Positions 9,288 through 19,154 are shown, numbered from the stretch's first letter. The stretch: 64,000 bases of DNA from Bacteroides sp. M10 (GCF_014334015.1 NZ_CP060488.1:4546501-4610500); one strand, 5' to 3'. Program-made: numbers and translations. The notes: generated by a model not told the origin, from the letters alone.

Positions 9288-11362
9288 TGAATATAAGAAA
9301 AGAATACCCTAAAGTTTGTCTTTTCTTATGGATATTGGGGATGTGCTTCCATGCACATCCCATTCTGGCACAGTCCGTCATACCTGTCCCATTAAAAATG
9401 GAGCAGGGGACGGGCTCTTTTTTACTGTCAGAAAAGACTAAGCTTTATACAAACCTGCAAGGTGGAGAAGCGGAACTCTGGGAGAATTACCTGAAAGCAT
9501 TACCTGTTCAGCTGAAAGAAGCGAGAATGAAAGACAGGAAACAGATGCTTTTCTTATTGATAACCCCCAAGACCCCCCAATTGCCATCACCGGAAAGCTA
9601 TACACTCTCCGTCACCTCTCAACGAATCGAGATCCGGGCAACTTCGGGAGCCGGATTATTCTATGGAATGCAAACCCTGTTACAGCTGATGCAACCGGCA
9701 AGCACAGGCGGCTATTCCGTACCCTCTGTCGAGATAGAAGACACCCCTCGTTTTGCTTATCGCGGACTGATGCTGGACGTATCCCGTCATTTCTCTACCA
9801 AAGAGTTTATAAAGAAGCAGATAGACGCATTGGCATATTACAAAATCAACCGTTTGCACCTGCACCTGACCGATGCGGCAGGCTGGCGGCTTGAAATCAA
9901 GAAATACCCTTTACTGACCGATTTTGCAGCCTGGCGTACAGACCCCACCTGGAAGAAATGGTGGAACGGCGGACGTAAATACCTCCGTTACGATGAACCC
10001 GGAGCTTCCGGCGGCTATTACACCCAGGACGATATTCGTGAAATACTGGAATATGCCCGTCAGCATTACATCACGGTGATTCCGGAGATTGAAATGCCTT
10101 CCCATTCGGAAGAAGTGCTGGCTGCCTACCCGCAGCTATCCTGTTCGGGAGAACCTTACAAGAACTCCGATTTCTGTGTCGGCAATGAAGAAACTTTCAC
10201 CTTTCTGGAGAATGTACTGACGGAAGTCATGGAACTTTTCCCTTCCGAATACATTCATGTAGGAGGTGATGAGGCCGGTAAATCGGCTTGGAAGACCTGT
10301 CCGAAATGTCAGAAGAGAATGAAAGACGAGCATCTGGCCAATGTAGACGAGCTGCAAAGCTATCTGATACACCGTATCGAAAAGTTCCTCAACAATCACG
10401 GACGCCGTCTCTTGGGATGGGACGAGATTCTGCAAGGAGGCATTGCGCCCAATGCAACCGTTATGTCGTGGCGTGGAGAAGAGGGTGGTATCGCTGCCGT
10501 CACTTCCGGCCATCATGCCATCATGACACCGGGTGCATACTGTTATCTGGACAGCTATCAGGACGCCCCGTACTCCCAGCCGGAAGCTATCGGCGGCTAC
10601 CTGCCATTGAAGAAAGTATATACCTACGATCCTGTTCCCGCTTCTTTAACTGCGGAGCAGGCAAAGTTAGTCTACGGCGTGCAGGGCAACCTATGGGTGG
10701 AATATATCCCCACTCCCGAACACGTGGAATATATGATTTATCCCCGTATGCTGGCATTGGCGGAAGTAGCCTGGTCGGCTCCGGAACGTAAGTCGTGGCC
10801 CGATTTCCATACCCGCGCACTGTCAGCAGTGGCCGATTTACAGAAAAAAGGATACCATCCTTTCGATTTGAGCAAAGAAATCGGCAGCCGTCCCGAATCT
10901 CTTCAACCAGTCAGCCATTTGGCGCTCGGTAAAAAAGTGATCTATAACTCCTCCTATAGCCCCCATTATCCCGCACAAGGCAACACAGCCCTGACAGACG
11001 GTATACGTGGTGACTGGACTTACGGTGATGGTTCATGGCAAGGATTTATCTCGGACAACCGTCTCGATGTGACGATTGATATGGAAAAAGAAACCCCTAT
11101 CCATTCCGTCACCGCCGCTTTTATGCAAGTGGTCGGCGCGGAAGTATTCCTGCCGGAGACAGTGATTATTTCCATTTCCGATGATGGGATTAACTTCACG
11201 GAGTTGCAAAAACAACACTTTGAAGTGAGCAAAGAAACCCCTATCCGGTTTACGGATATTTCATGGCAGGGAGAAGCCAAAGGAAGATACGTACGTTACC
11301 AGGCACAGGCCGGAAGTGAATTCGGAGGTTGGATATTTACGGATGAGATAATCGTGAAATAG
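9287..11362 (+). CDS. Beta-N-acetylhexosaminidase, GH20
   Basis: Second, shorter GH20 enzyme (691 residues) with a cleavable signal peptide ending near HPILAQ rather than a lipobox, so probably periplasmic. The catalytic pair is D328-E329 in HVGGDEAG; the HLHLTDAAGWR block near residue 191 is also typical. A discoidin-like C-terminal module is present, but the chitobiase C-terminal-like module of the upstream paralogue is missing. The ATG shares one base with the preceding stop (TAATG), so translation is coupled. The two enzymes may act at different cell locations or on different linkages; that is inference. A strong terminator follows. Confidence 0.93.
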   Translation: MNIRKEYPKVCLFLWILGMCFHAHPILAQSVIPVPLKMEQGTGSFLLSEKTKLYTNLQGGEAELWENYLKALPVQLKEARMKDRKQMLFLLITPKTPQLPSPESYTLSVTSQRIEIRATSGAGLFYGMQTLLQLMQPASTGGYSVPSVEIEDTPRFAYRGLMLDVSRHFSTKEFIKKQIDALAYYKINRLHLHLTDAAGWRLEIKKYPLLTDFAAWRTDPTWKKWWNGGRKYLRYDEPGASGGYYTQDDIREILEYARQHYITVIPEIEMPSHSEEVLAAYPQLSCSGEPYKNSDFCVGNEETFTFLENVLTEVMELFPSEYIHVGGDEAGKSAWKTCPKCQKRMKDEHLANVDELQSYLIHRIEKFLNNHGRRLLGWDEILQGGIAPNATVMSWRGEEGGIAAVTSGHHAIMTPGAYCYLDSYQDAPYSQPEAIGGYLPLKKVYTYDPVPASLTAEQAKLVYGVQGNLWVEYIPTPEHVEYMIYPRMLALAEVAWSAPERKSWPDFHTRALSAVADLQKKGYHPFDLSKEIGSRPESLQPVSHLALGKKVIYNSSYSPHYPAQGNTALTDGIRGDWTYGDGSWQGFISDNRLDVTIDMEKETPIHSVTAAFMQVVGAEVFLPETVIISISDDGINFTELQKQHFEVSKETPIRFTDISWQGEAKGRYVRYQAQAGSEFGGWIFTDEIIVK

Positions 11363-11386
11363 ACATTGTCAATATCATTTATGAAT

Positions 11387-11425
11387 AAAAGAGGGAATCT
11401 ACTCAACCAGATTCCCTCTTTTTTT
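11387..11425 (+). terminator. Rho-independent terminator after GH20 gene
   Basis: A 14-bp stem, AAAAGAGGGAATCT pairing with AGATTCCCTCTTTT across an 8-base loop, is followed by a run of T. It closes the glycosidase transcript and separates it from the SusC/SusD unit. Confidence 0.9.
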
Positions 11426-11427
11426 GT

Positions 11428-11435
11428 TATATTTG
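11428..11435 (+). promoter_or_regulatory. -7 box of susC-like gene
   Basis: TATATTTG matches TAnnTTTG and lies 25 bp before the ATG at 11461, directly after the terminator. No TTTG stands at 19 bp upstream because that position is inside the terminator stem, so the promoter may need an activator. Confidence 0.5.
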
Positions 11436-11460
11436 TATTATTACCTTAAAAACTAAGAAT

Positions 11461-14205
11461 ATGGTACAACACGCTAGACTCATTTTCTACAGCCTTCTTC
11501 TTCTGGTAATTCCGTGCGAGAGCACCTTGGCGCAGAAGATTCCCGTCACGCCCATAGACTCATTGATAACTGTTGGATATGCCACCGGAAGTTTGAAAAC
11601 CCTCTCCGGTTCCGTAGAGAAGATTACGGAGACACAGATGAATAAAGACCAGATAACGAACCCTTTGGAAGCAATCCGCGGACGTGTGCCGGGCTTGACC
11701 ATCCAACGCGGATCAAACGGTCCGGCAGCCTTAGATGCGGTACGCCTGCGGGGAACCACCTCACTGACCAGTGGCAATGACCCTTTGATAATCGTCGACG
11801 GAGTATTTGGCGACTTGAGTATGCTCACCTCTATTTACCCTACGGATATTGAGAGCTTCACCATTTTGAAAGACGCTTCCGAAACCGCACAATACGGTTC
11901 ACGAGGAGCCTCCGGTGTGATTGAAGTCACCACCAAAAAAGGAATGAGCGGCAGAACACAGGTAGCCTACAACGGTAGCTTCGGAATTTCCACCGTCTAC
12001 AAGAATCTGAAAATGCTGTCCGGCGATGAGTACCGCCGTGTTGCCTCGGAACGCGGCATTTCCATTCTGGACAAAGGAAATAACACCGATTTTCAGAAAG
12101 AGATTGAACAGACAGGACTACAACAAAACCATCACATCGCCTTTTATGGCGGTTCCAGTGAGTCCAGCTATCGCGTTTCTCTTGGTTTCATGGATCGTCA
12201 GGGAGTGATTTTGAATGAAGACATGAAAAACTTTACTTCGAATATGAACATGAATCAGAAAATGTTCGACGGCTTCCTGAACTGCGAGCTGGGAATGTTC
12301 GGTTCCATTCAGAAGAATCATAATCTGGTGGATTATCAGAAAACATTCTATTCGGCAGCCACGTTCAACCCCACCTATCCCAACCATAAAGACCCCGTCA
12401 CTAATTCCTGGGACGGAATAACGACTGCCAGCCAAATCACCAATCCATTGGCATGGATGGAAGTGCAGGACGATGATGCCACTTCGCACATCAGCACGCA
12501 CGCCCGTCTGACTTTCAATCTGCTGGAAGGACTGAAACTAAACCTTTTCGGCGCCTATACCTATAATATCGTGGAAAATTCGCAATACCTCCCCACCTCC
12601 GTCTGGGCGAACGGCCAGGCTTACAAAGGAACCAAAAAGCGAGAATCCTTGCTGGGCAACATGATGCTGACCTATAAGAAAAACTGGAAAAAACATTTCT
12701 TTGACGTGTTGGCACTTGCCGAACTTCAAAAAGAAACCTACACGGGATATTATACAACAGTAAGCAATTTCAGCACCGACAAATTCGGGTATAATAATCT
12801 TCAGGCAGGCGCACTCCGCTTGTGGGAAGGCACTAATTCTTACTACGACCAACCCCGTCTGGCATCTTTCATGGGACGTTTCAACTATACATACGCCGAC
12901 CGCTACGTACTGACGCTGAACGCCCGTACAGATGCTTCCTCCAAATTCGGAGCGAACCATAAATGGGGATTCTTCCCCTCCGCATCTGCCGCATGGGTGA
13001 TTAGTGAAGAAGAATTTATGAAGCAGTTGCCGATGGTGGATAATCTGAAATTCCGTATTGGCTACGGTCTGGCAGGTAATCAGAGCGGGATTGACTCATA
13101 CACTACATTGAACCTTGTAAAGCCGAACGGTGTAGTCCCCGTCGGAAACTCCGCCGTCGTATCTTTAGGAGACTTACGGAACACAAATCCCGACCTGAAA
13201 TGGGAAGTGAAACATACCTTTAATACCGGTATCGACGTAGCTCTTTTCGGCAACCGCCTGCTGCTTTCCGCCAACTATTACAACTCCCGAACCACAGACA
13301 TGCTTTACCTTTACAACGTAAGCGTACCGCCTTTCACCTATAACACCTTACTTGCCAACATCGGTTCCATGCGCAACTGGGGTACGGAAATCGCCATCGG
13401 CATCACCCCCTTGAAGACCAAGGATATGGAACTGAATATCAATGCCAATATCACTTTCCAGCGCAACAAACTGCTCTCATTAAGCGGTATGTACAACGGC
13501 GAAATGCTTTCTGCCCCCGAATATAAAAGTCTTGCCAGCCTTGACGGAGCCGGCTTTCACGGAGGATACAACCACATCGTATATCAGATGGTGGGTCAAC
13601 CGTTGGGCGTGTTCTATCTTCCCCACAGTACGGGACTCGAATCCGATGGAAACGGTGGATACACCTATGGCATCGCCGATCTGAATGGCGGAGGTGTCAG
13701 CCTTGAAGATGGTGAAGACCGCTACGTGGCAGGACAAGCCGTACCTAAAACGATTCTTGGCTCCAACATCAGTTTCCGCTACAAGCGTTTCGACTTGTCT
13801 TTGCAGATTAACGGAGCTTTCGGACATAAAATCTACAACGGAACCTCCCTGACCTATATGAACATGAATATATTTCCCGACTATAACGTAATGAAGAAAG
13901 CCCCGAAACAGAACATCAAGGATCAAACCGCCACTGACTATTGGTTGGAAAAGGGAGATTATGTCAACTTCGACTATGTGACGCTGGGTTGGAACGTGCC
14001 GATTGAGAAAGTGCAGAAACTGAAGAAATATGTCCGTTCCCTGCGTCTGGCATTTACAGTCAACAACCTGGCAACCATTTCCGGTTATTCGGGACTTTCA
14101 CCCATGATTAACAGTTCAACGGTGAACTCCACTTTAGGCGTGGATGATAAACGAGGATACCCGTTGGCGCGGACGTACACACTGGGATTGAGTATTAACT
14201 TTTAA
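11461..14205 (+). CDS. SusC-like TonB-dependent outer-membrane receptor
   Basis: 914 residues. Signal peptide to about residue 24, plug domain about 35-160 (SGSVEKI, IRGRVPGL, LRGTTSLT, IIVDGV, ILKDASETAQYGSRGASGVI) and a 22-strand-type barrel ending in ...YTLGLSINF with a terminal aromatic residue. It imports oligosaccharides across the outer membrane with the SusD partner encoded immediately downstream (1-bp overlap). The usual N-terminal carboxypeptidase-regulatory-like domain of SusC proteins is absent; the plug starts right after the signal peptide. There is no N-terminal signalling extension, so ECF/anti-sigma control through this receptor is unlikely. Substrate is inferred to be host N-glycan or mucin fragments from the adjacent enzymes. 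Confidence 0.93.
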   Translation: MVQHARLIFYSLLLLVIPCESTLAQKIPVTPIDSLITVGYATGSLKTLSGSVEKITETQMNKDQITNPLEAIRGRVPGLTIQRGSNGPAALDAVRLRGTTSLTSGNDPLIIVDGVFGDLSMLTSIYPTDIESFTILKDASETAQYGSRGASGVIEVTTKKGMSGRTQVAYNGSFGISTVYKNLKMLSGDEYRRVASERGISILDKGNNTDFQKEIEQTGLQQNHHIAFYGGSSESSYRVSLGFMDRQGVILNEDMKNFTSNMNMNQKMFDGFLNCELGMFGSIQKNHNLVDYQKTFYSAATFNPTYPNHKDPVTNSWDGITTASQITNPLAWMEVQDDDATSHISTHARLTFNLLEGLKLNLFGAYTYNIVENSQYLPTSVWANGQAYKGTKKRESLLGNMMLTYKKNWKKHFFDVLALAELQKETYTGYYTTVSNFSTDKFGYNNLQAGALRLWEGTNSYYDQPRLASFMGRFNYTYADRYVLTLNARTDASSKFGANHKWGFFPSASAAWVISEEEFMKQLPMVDNLKFRIGYGLAGNQSGIDSYTTLNLVKPNGVVPVGNSAVVSLGDLRNTNPDLKWEVKHTFNTGIDVALFGNRLLLSANYYNSRTTDMLYLYNVSVPPFTYNTLLANIGSMRNWGTEIAIGITPLKTKDMELNINANITFQRNKLLSLSGMYNGEMLSAPEYKSLASLDGAGFHGGYNHIVYQMVGQPLGVFYLPHSTGLESDGNGGYTYGIADLNGGGVSLEDGEDRYVAGQAVPKTILGSNISFRYKRFDLSLQINGAFGHKIYNGTSLTYMNMNIFPDYNVMKKAPKQNIKDQTATDYWLEKGDYVNFDYVTLGWNVPIEKVQKLKKYVRSLRLAFTVNNLATISGYSGLSPMINSSTVNSTLGVDDKRGYPLARTYTLGLSINF

Positions 14206-15935
14206 TGGAGGAGGAGATGATGAAACAATATATGAAAAATAAAAGTCGTTTTTTGCAGAAAGAAGAACAGCTTTCAAGGATAGCGGAACAGCTTTCAAAG
14301 AAGATCTTACCTCCTTCGGGAGTGCTGGTTTTTCTTCTTATAGCGTGCCTGGGTTTATTCTCATGTAGTAAGTTTTTGGAGGAAAATCCGAAAGATAAGT
14401 TGCCCGAAGATGACGTTTACAATACAATCTCGGAAGTATATCTCAATGCAGTAGCTTCGCTTTATACATACGTAGGCGGTTATAGTGATAGTCAGGGATT
14501 GCAGGGAACGGGTAGGGGAGTCTACGACCTGAACACCTTTACCTCCGACGAAGCCATTATCCCCACCCGTGGAGGTGACTGGTATGACGGTGGTTTTTGG
14601 CAAGGACTTTACCTGCACGATTGGGGAATAGAGAATGATGCCATTCAGGCTACATGGGAATATCTCTATAAAGTCGTCATGTTAAGTAACAAATCACTGG
14701 AACGGATAGACAAATTCGCCGAAACTCATTCCGCTACGGAACTGCCGGCATACCGTGCCGAAGTACGTGCCATGCGGGCTATGTATTATTATTACCTGAT
14801 GGATTTGTTCGGACGCATCCCGCTAGTTCAATCCTCTTCCGTAGCAATGAAAGATGTAGTGCAAAGTGAACGGAAAACGGTCTTTGACTTTGTTGTCAAG
14901 GAATTGCAAGAGGCGGCTCCTTTGTTGAGCGATGCACATAGCAACCAGTCCGGCCCTTACTATGGCCGTATCACTCGCCCCGTGGTAACTTTCCTACTGG
15001 CCAAACTGGCTTTGAACTCCGAAGTTTATACAGACAATGATTGGACGGACGGACAACGCCCGGATGGAAAAAATATAAAGTTCACAGTGAACGGCAGCGA
15101 ACTCAATGCCTGGGAAACAGTCATCTACTATTGTGACCAACTCAAGACTATGGGCTACAAACTGGAACCGGAATACGAAACGAATTTCTCCATATTCAAC
15201 GAGCCGTCCGTAGAGAATGTCTTCACTATCCCGATGAACAAAACTCTGTACACCAACCAGATGCAATATCTCTTCCGTTCCCGCCACTATAATCACGCCA
15301 AGGCTTACGGCCTAAGCGGTGAGAACGGTCCCAGCGCCACCATTGAAGCCCTCGAAACTTTCGGTTATGAAACCGCAGAACAAGATCCCCGTTTTGATAT
15401 TTGCTATTTTGCAGGAATTGTCCACGACCTGAAAGGAAACATAATCAAACTGGATAATGGAACGGTACTGGAATATCTGCCCTGGAAAGTATCTCTGGAT
15501 ATAACAGACACCCCATACGAACAAACCGCAGGAGCCCGCATGAAAAAGTATGAAGTCGATCCGACTGCCACAAAAGACGGTAAGTTGATGGAGAATGACA
15601 TTGTATTGTTCCGCTATGCAGACGCTTTGTTGATGAAGAGTGAAGCGAAAGTCCGGAACGGAGCAAACGGAGATGAAGAACTCAATGAAGTTCGTAGCCG
15701 TGTCAACGCTTCTCCCCGCACTGCCACTTTAGAGAATATCCTTGCCGAACGTCAGCTGGAACTGGCTTGGGAAGGATGGAGACGACAGGACCTAGTCCGC
15801 TTCGGGAAGTTTACAAGAGCTTACAGCAGCCGTCCGCAACTGCCGGATGAGGCAAGTGGATATACAACTGTATTCCCTATACCGGAGAAAATACGGGTGA
15901 TGAATGAGAGGTTGAAACAGAATCCGGGGTATTAG
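14205..15935 (+). CDS. SusD-like glycan-binding lipoprotein
   Basis: Surface lipoprotein of the SusD/RagB family that forms the lid on the SusC-like receptor encoded upstream. From the first ATG it has 576 residues, but the lipobox (GLFSC) lies about 50 residues in, an unusually long n-region. ATG codons at 14217 or 14220, preceded by the purine run GGAGGAGG, give a shorter and still long n-region, and are plausible alternatives. After the Cys comes the SusD hallmark FLEENPKDKLPEDDVYNT, then TPR-like helices (RAEVRAMRAMYYYYLMDLFG) and the C-terminal lid region with ERQLELAWEGWRRQDLVRFG. The ATG overlaps the susC stop by one base. Confidence 0.93.
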   Translation: MEEEMMKQYMKNKSRFLQKEEQLSRIAEQLSKKILPPSGVLVFLLIACLGLFSCSKFLEENPKDKLPEDDVYNTISEVYLNAVASLYTYVGGYSDSQGLQGTGRGVYDLNTFTSDEAIIPTRGGDWYDGGFWQGLYLHDWGIENDAIQATWEYLYKVVMLSNKSLERIDKFAETHSATELPAYRAEVRAMRAMYYYYLMDLFGRIPLVQSSSVAMKDVVQSERKTVFDFVVKELQEAAPLLSDAHSNQSGPYYGRITRPVVTFLLAKLALNSEVYTDNDWTDGQRPDGKNIKFTVNGSELNAWETVIYYCDQLKTMGYKLEPEYETNFSIFNEPSVENVFTIPMNKTLYTNQMQYLFRSRHYNHAKAYGLSGENGPSATIEALETFGYETAEQDPRFDICYFAGIVHDLKGNIIKLDNGTVLEYLPWKVSLDITDTPYEQTAGARMKKYEVDPTATKDGKLMENDIVLFRYADALLMKSEAKVRNGANGDEELNEVRSRVNASPRTATLENILAERQLELAWEGWRRQDLVRFGKFTRAYSSRPQLPDEASGYTTVFPIPEKIRVMNERLKQNPGY

Positions 15936-15967
15936 GAAGAAATCATAGTGAAAATATGAATACTTCT

Positions 15968-15998
15968 TTTGGTAGTGTTCATATAATTACTATATTTG
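15968..15998 (+). promoter_or_regulatory. Canonical Bacteroides promoter
   Basis: TTTG at 15968-15971, exactly 19 bp, then TATATTTG at 15991-15998. This fits the Bacteroides sigma-ABfr consensus (TTTG, N19, TAnnTTTG) perfectly. It drives the HicB-like gene at 16030; the 5' leader would be about 25 nt. Confidence 0.85.
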
Positions 15999-16029
15999 TG
16001 CAGTGATTAAGTCCGATATAGGAGGAGAT

Positions 16030-16422
16030 ATGAAAACAGTAGAAGTAATTGTGGAACACGCAGGAAAGAACTTGAGTGCTTATATTGAAGATGCTCCGGT
16101 TATCACTGTTGGCAATGACATGAGAGAAATTGAGGACAACATGCGAGAGGCGATTGAATTGTATTTGGAAGATAATTCCAATCCCTGTGAAGTATTGTCC
16201 GGAGAGTTTGAATTAAAATTCAAGATTGATGCTGCTACATTTATAAACTATTATAGCAACATCTTCACTAAAGCTGCATTGAGTCGGATTACGGGTATTA
16301 ATGAACGGCAATTATGGCATTATGCTGCCGGAGTGCATAAGCCTCGCAGGCAACAACTTGAAAAAATACAAAAAGGTATTCAGGCTTTATCAAAGGAATT
16401 ATCGGCAATCAATTTATTGTAA
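16030..16422 (+). CDS. HicB-family antitoxin-like protein with C-terminal HTH
   Basis: 130 residues. The ATG at 16030 is preceded by an excellent Shine-Dalgarno (GGAGGAG), so I prefer it to the GTG at 16003. The N-terminal half (about 1-60) has the HicB partial RNase H-like pattern, with a periodic MREIEDNMREAIELYLED helix. The C-terminal half contains a helix-turn-helix (KAALSRITGINERQLWHYAAG) like the DNA-binding domain of HicB autoregulators. HicB normally neutralises HicA, a roughly 60-residue mRNA interferase encoded next to it. No hicA-like frame is visible on either side, so this is a solitary HicB, either an orphan regulator or the remnant of a lost toxin-antitoxin pair. Confidence 0.72.
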   Translation: MKTVEVIVEHAGKNLSAYIEDAPVITVGNDMREIEDNMREAIELYLEDNSNPCEVLSGEFELKFKIDAATFINYYSNIFTKAALSRITGINERQLWHYAAGVHKPRRQQLEKIQKGIQALSKELSAINLL

Positions 16423-16483
16423 TATATAGAGTGCTATATATTCAACTTCCAGCTAGTGTGAGATAAAGACGAACCCAAATAAA

Positions 16484-16517
16484 AAATCCTCGATTTTATC
16501 CGGAGAATCGAGGATTT
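16484..16517. terminator. Bidirectional terminator between convergent genes
   Basis: AAATCCTCGATT and AATCGAGGATTT form a 12-bp stem with a 10-base loop and A/T-rich flanks on both sides. It lies between the HicB-like gene and the convergent AlkC-like gene and could serve both. Confidence 0.75.
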
Positions 16518-16541
16518 ATATTATTTGTTGCAGCAATCGAA

Positions 16542-17681
16542 TTACTCAATCAAATCGAAATCATATTTTTCAAATTCACTCCCATTGATTATTATAGCAA
16601 TTTGATGAAGCCCGAGATGGAATTTTCTCGTCGTAACCACGCGGAAAGAGTGCTTTCGCGTTATTCGTGTGGTAGAATTCCCGGTATATTCTTTTTCGCT
16701 GATTTTATGAACTTTCTTCGTCAGCGTTCCATTTGCTTTTTGGTAATAAATACCATATTCAAGCCGTATTTTGATTGTCTTATTGCTATGATTCAACAAG
16801 TTAAAACCAAACTCCAACGAATCCCCGACTTTAACCTTAAGACTTGAAATCTGAAAATCCTCCACACTAATATTATTTCTGATAGAATCAAAGCCAAACA
16901 ACTCCATCACCTCTGGAATCCCTTGCTTTAAGAGCGTCCGGCAACCGTGTTTAATAATCCAGTCTACCTCTTTCGATTCACCCTTCCATTTCTTTGCCAA
17001 ATCAATGACAATTTCCGGATTATCTTTCGCAATATCATTCAAATTATTGGCAACGCTCAACCGTACAAATCTTGCCGGATCATTTTTAAGATTCTCCAAA
17101 ATAGGAATAATAGGTGTCGGATCTTTCTTCAGATTCGGCAAAGCCATCGCCCAAGGCAAACGCGGACGACAACCTTCTGACGCAAGCCGCCTTACTCCCC
17201 AATGCTCATGTTTCGACCAAACCAACATCTGCTTCATCATTTCATCCGGATATTTTATAATAAAAGGATGAGTCACAAACTCGCAACTTGTGAACTGTGT
17301 GATTTTCTCTATCGCCTTGACAGACGTTTCATAATCATCCAACCCATATTGCTCGACATAATTATCCAGAATCGCCCCATACTCCAGCATCAATCCAAAC
17401 TTCGTATCATCTATCACCGAAAAATCAGGCCGCGTACTTTTTACATAATCCAACAACTCAAGAATCTTAGCGATTGCCTCTTTGTAATCTGCCGGCAAAA
17501 ACTTTTTCAGAATGGTAGTGATATGTATGCAGCGCTGTTTAAGTTCCCTGCCTTCCCATTCATCATCCATAACTTGAGAAACAAACCCGTGAGCATCAAA
17601 ATCATCGATAACAAGTTTCAAATCTTTCGTAAATAGATCGAAAAATTGCTCGTTATACATATTCTTAAAAGGTTCTGCCAT
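16542..17681 (-). CDS. DNA alkylation repair protein, AlkC/AlkD-type HEAT repeat
   Basis: 379 residues. The middle of the protein shows HEAT-like helical repeats (KHEHWGVRRLASEGCRPRLPW, then LENLKNDPARFVRLSVANNLNDIA), the pattern of AlkC/COG4335 glycosylases. These excise N3- and N7-alkylated purines while wrapping DNA without flipping the base. The last ~110 residues look like a beta-sandwich, a C-terminal extension found in some AlkC proteins. Expected location is the cytoplasm. It stands alone between convergent and tail-to-head neighbours with its own promoter. Exact substrate range is not visible from sequence. Confidence 0.75.
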   Translation of the reverse strand: MAEPFKNMYNEQFFDLFTKDLKLVIDDFDAHGFVSQVMDDEWEGRELKQRCIHITTILKKFLPADYKEAIAKILELLDYVKSTRPDFSVIDDTKFGLMLEYGAILDNYVEQYGLDDYETSVKAIEKITQFTSCEFVTHPFIIKYPDEMMKQMLVWSKHEHWGVRRLASEGCRPRLPWAMALPNLKKDPTPIIPILENLKNDPARFVRLSVANNLNDIAKDNPEIVIDLAKKWKGESKEVDWIIKHGCRTLLKQGIPEVMELFGFDSIRNNISVEDFQISSLKVKVGDSLEFGFNLLNHSNKTIKIRLEYGIYYQKANGTLTKKVHKISEKEYTGNSTTRITRKHSFRVVTTRKFHLGLHQIAIIINGSEFEKYDFDLIE

Positions 17682-17719
17682 ACTTGAAGTCTATATTTAG
17701 TCTCTATTTATTTGCTACA

Positions 17720-17750
17720 CAAATATATGTCTTTTTTTTAAAAGGACAAG
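17720..17750 (-). promoter_or_regulatory. Promoter of alkylation-repair gene
   Basis: On the minus strand TATATTTG (17720-17727) has CTTG exactly 19 bp upstream (17747-17750), one base off the TTTG consensus. The -7 box is about 38 bp before the ATG at 17681. Confidence 0.7.
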
Positions 17751-17836
17751 CTCTAAAAACAGAAGTGAGCCACAAAAAAGATTGCAGCTCACTTTTATAT
17801 GTTAAGTACTTGTCACTAATAAATTACTATCTTTTT

Positions 17837-17920
17837 TAGGCACGGATTTCACGGATTAACGCGGTTACTTTGCAGCAATGACAACACTAAAAACCGTGAA
17901 ATCCGTGTAATCCGTGCCTA
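17837..17920. repeat. Dispersed imperfect inverted repeat, copy 1
   Basis: 84 bp bounded by AGGCACGGATT and AATCCGTGCCT, with inner arms TTCACGGATT and AACCGTGAAATCC. A related copy lies at 22321-22400. The two share the terminal 10 bp and the internal CCGTGAAATCC segment. It sits just 3' of dnaJ and may fold into transcript-end structure, or be a small non-autonomous repeat family. Confidence 0.75.
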
Positions 17921-17930
17921 AATTATTATA

Positions 17931-19115
17931 TTAATCGAAGAAACTCTTGAACTTCTTGAAAATCTTCTCCTTCACCGACGTGTTAGGTTTGAAGTTGTCC
18001 GAAGCCTCCATCTTTTCGAGCGTGCTCTTTTCCTCTTTATTGAGCGCTTCCGGCACATAGATACTGATGTTGACGAGTAAATCCCCCGTTCCGTACCCGT
18101 TCACATTCGGCAATCCCTTGCCGCGCAAACGAAGCACCTTACCCGGTTGAGTACCCGAATCAATCTTCACTTTCACTTTGCCGTCGATAGTCGGAATTTC
18201 CACGGCTCCGCCCAGAGCAGCAGTCGGGAAACTAAGCAACAGATTATAAATCAAATCATTCTCGTCGCGAATCAAGTCCTGATGCGGTTCTTCCTCTACG
18301 AGAATCAGCAAGTCGCCTGCCACACCGTTGTGTTTGCCGGCATTTCCTTTGCCACCCATAGAAAGCTGCATACCCTCTGCCACTCCGGCAGGGATTTTCA
18401 CCGACACCACTTCTTCACCGTAAATGATTCCGTCGCCACCACACTTCTTACATTTGTTCTTGATAATCTTACCCTCACCGCCACAAGTAGAACAAGTGAC
18501 GCGAGTCTGCATAGTGCCCAGAATAGTCTGCTGGTTACGGATCACGGAGCCGCTACCCTTACAAGTAGGACAAGTCTCCGAACCGCCGTCACCTTCGGCA
18601 CCCGTGCCATGACACTGGTCACACGGCACATATTTTTTGAGTTTAAATTTCTTTTCTACTCCGGTAGAGATCTCCTTCAGCGTCAGCTTCACTTTCACAC
18701 GAAGGTCACTGCCGCGATACCGACGTTGCTGTGAACCGCCACCGCCAAATCCGCTAAACCCTCCGAAGCCTCCCCCGAAACCGCCGCCGCGGCCACCGAA
18801 GATGTCGCCAAACATAGAGAAAATGTCATCCATTGACATCCCCTCGCCACCGAAACCACCGAACGGACCGCCATTGCCTGCCGCACCGCTCACTCCCGCA
18901 TGACCGAACTGATCGTAACGCGAACGCTTTTCCGGGTTACTCAACACGTCATAAGCCTCGGCCGCCTCCTTAAATTTCTCTTCCGCCTCCTTATCCCCCG
19001 GATTCTTGTCAGGGTGATACTGGATTGCTTTCTTACGGTACGCTTTCTTAATCTCCTCTACTGTGGCTGTCTTCGTCACCTCCAATATTTCGTAATAGTC
19101 TCTTTTTTCTGCCAT
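17931..19115 (-). CDS. dnaJ: Chaperone DnaJ (Hsp40)
   Basis: 394 residues with all type I DnaJ parts: J-domain (1-70) with HPD at 34-36, a long Gly/Phe-rich linker (about 72-128), a zinc-finger region with four CxxCxGxG repeats starting at Cys165, 182, 208 and 222, and the C-terminal substrate-binding beta-domains. It stimulates DnaK ATPase and delivers unfolded clients in the cytoplasm. It follows grpE by 39 bp in the same direction, so the two form an operon; dnaK is not in the window. Confidence 0.98.
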   Translation of the reverse strand: MAEKRDYYEILEVTKTATVEEIKKAYRKKAIQYHPDKNPGDKEAEEKFKEAAEAYDVLSNPEKRSRYDQFGHAGVSGAAGNGGPFGGFGGEGMSMDDIFSMFGDIFGGRGGGFGGGFGGFSGFGGGGSQQRRYRGSDLRVKVKLTLKEISTGVEKKFKLKKYVPCDQCHGTGAEGDGGSETCPTCKGSGSVIRNQQTILGTMQTRVTCSTCGGEGKIIKNKCKKCGGDGIIYGEEVVSVKIPAGVAEGMQLSMGGKGNAGKHNGVAGDLLILVEEEPHQDLIRDENDLIYNLLLSFPTAALGGAVEIPTIDGKVKVKIDSGTQPGKVLRLRGKGLPNVNGYGTGDLLVNISIYVPEALNKEEKSTLEKMEASDNFKPNTSVKEKIFKKFKSFFD

Positions 19116-19154
19116 GCTTCTTTAAAAATTATGAGTTTTATGGGTTGCGAATCC

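Noticed and set aside
16423..16541. Search for a hicA toxin next to the HicB-like gene
   Set aside because: No frame of about 55-65 codons with the HicA pattern on either strand; the region holds a terminator.
17763..17794. AAGTGAGC/GCTCACTT hairpin near the alkylation-repair promoter
   Set aside because: Eight-bp stem with a 16-base loop and no clear T-run; too weak to call as a terminator.
18147..18903. Long plus-strand frames with Pro-rich translation
   Set aside because: They are the complement of the Gly/Phe-rich and zinc-finger parts of dnaJ.
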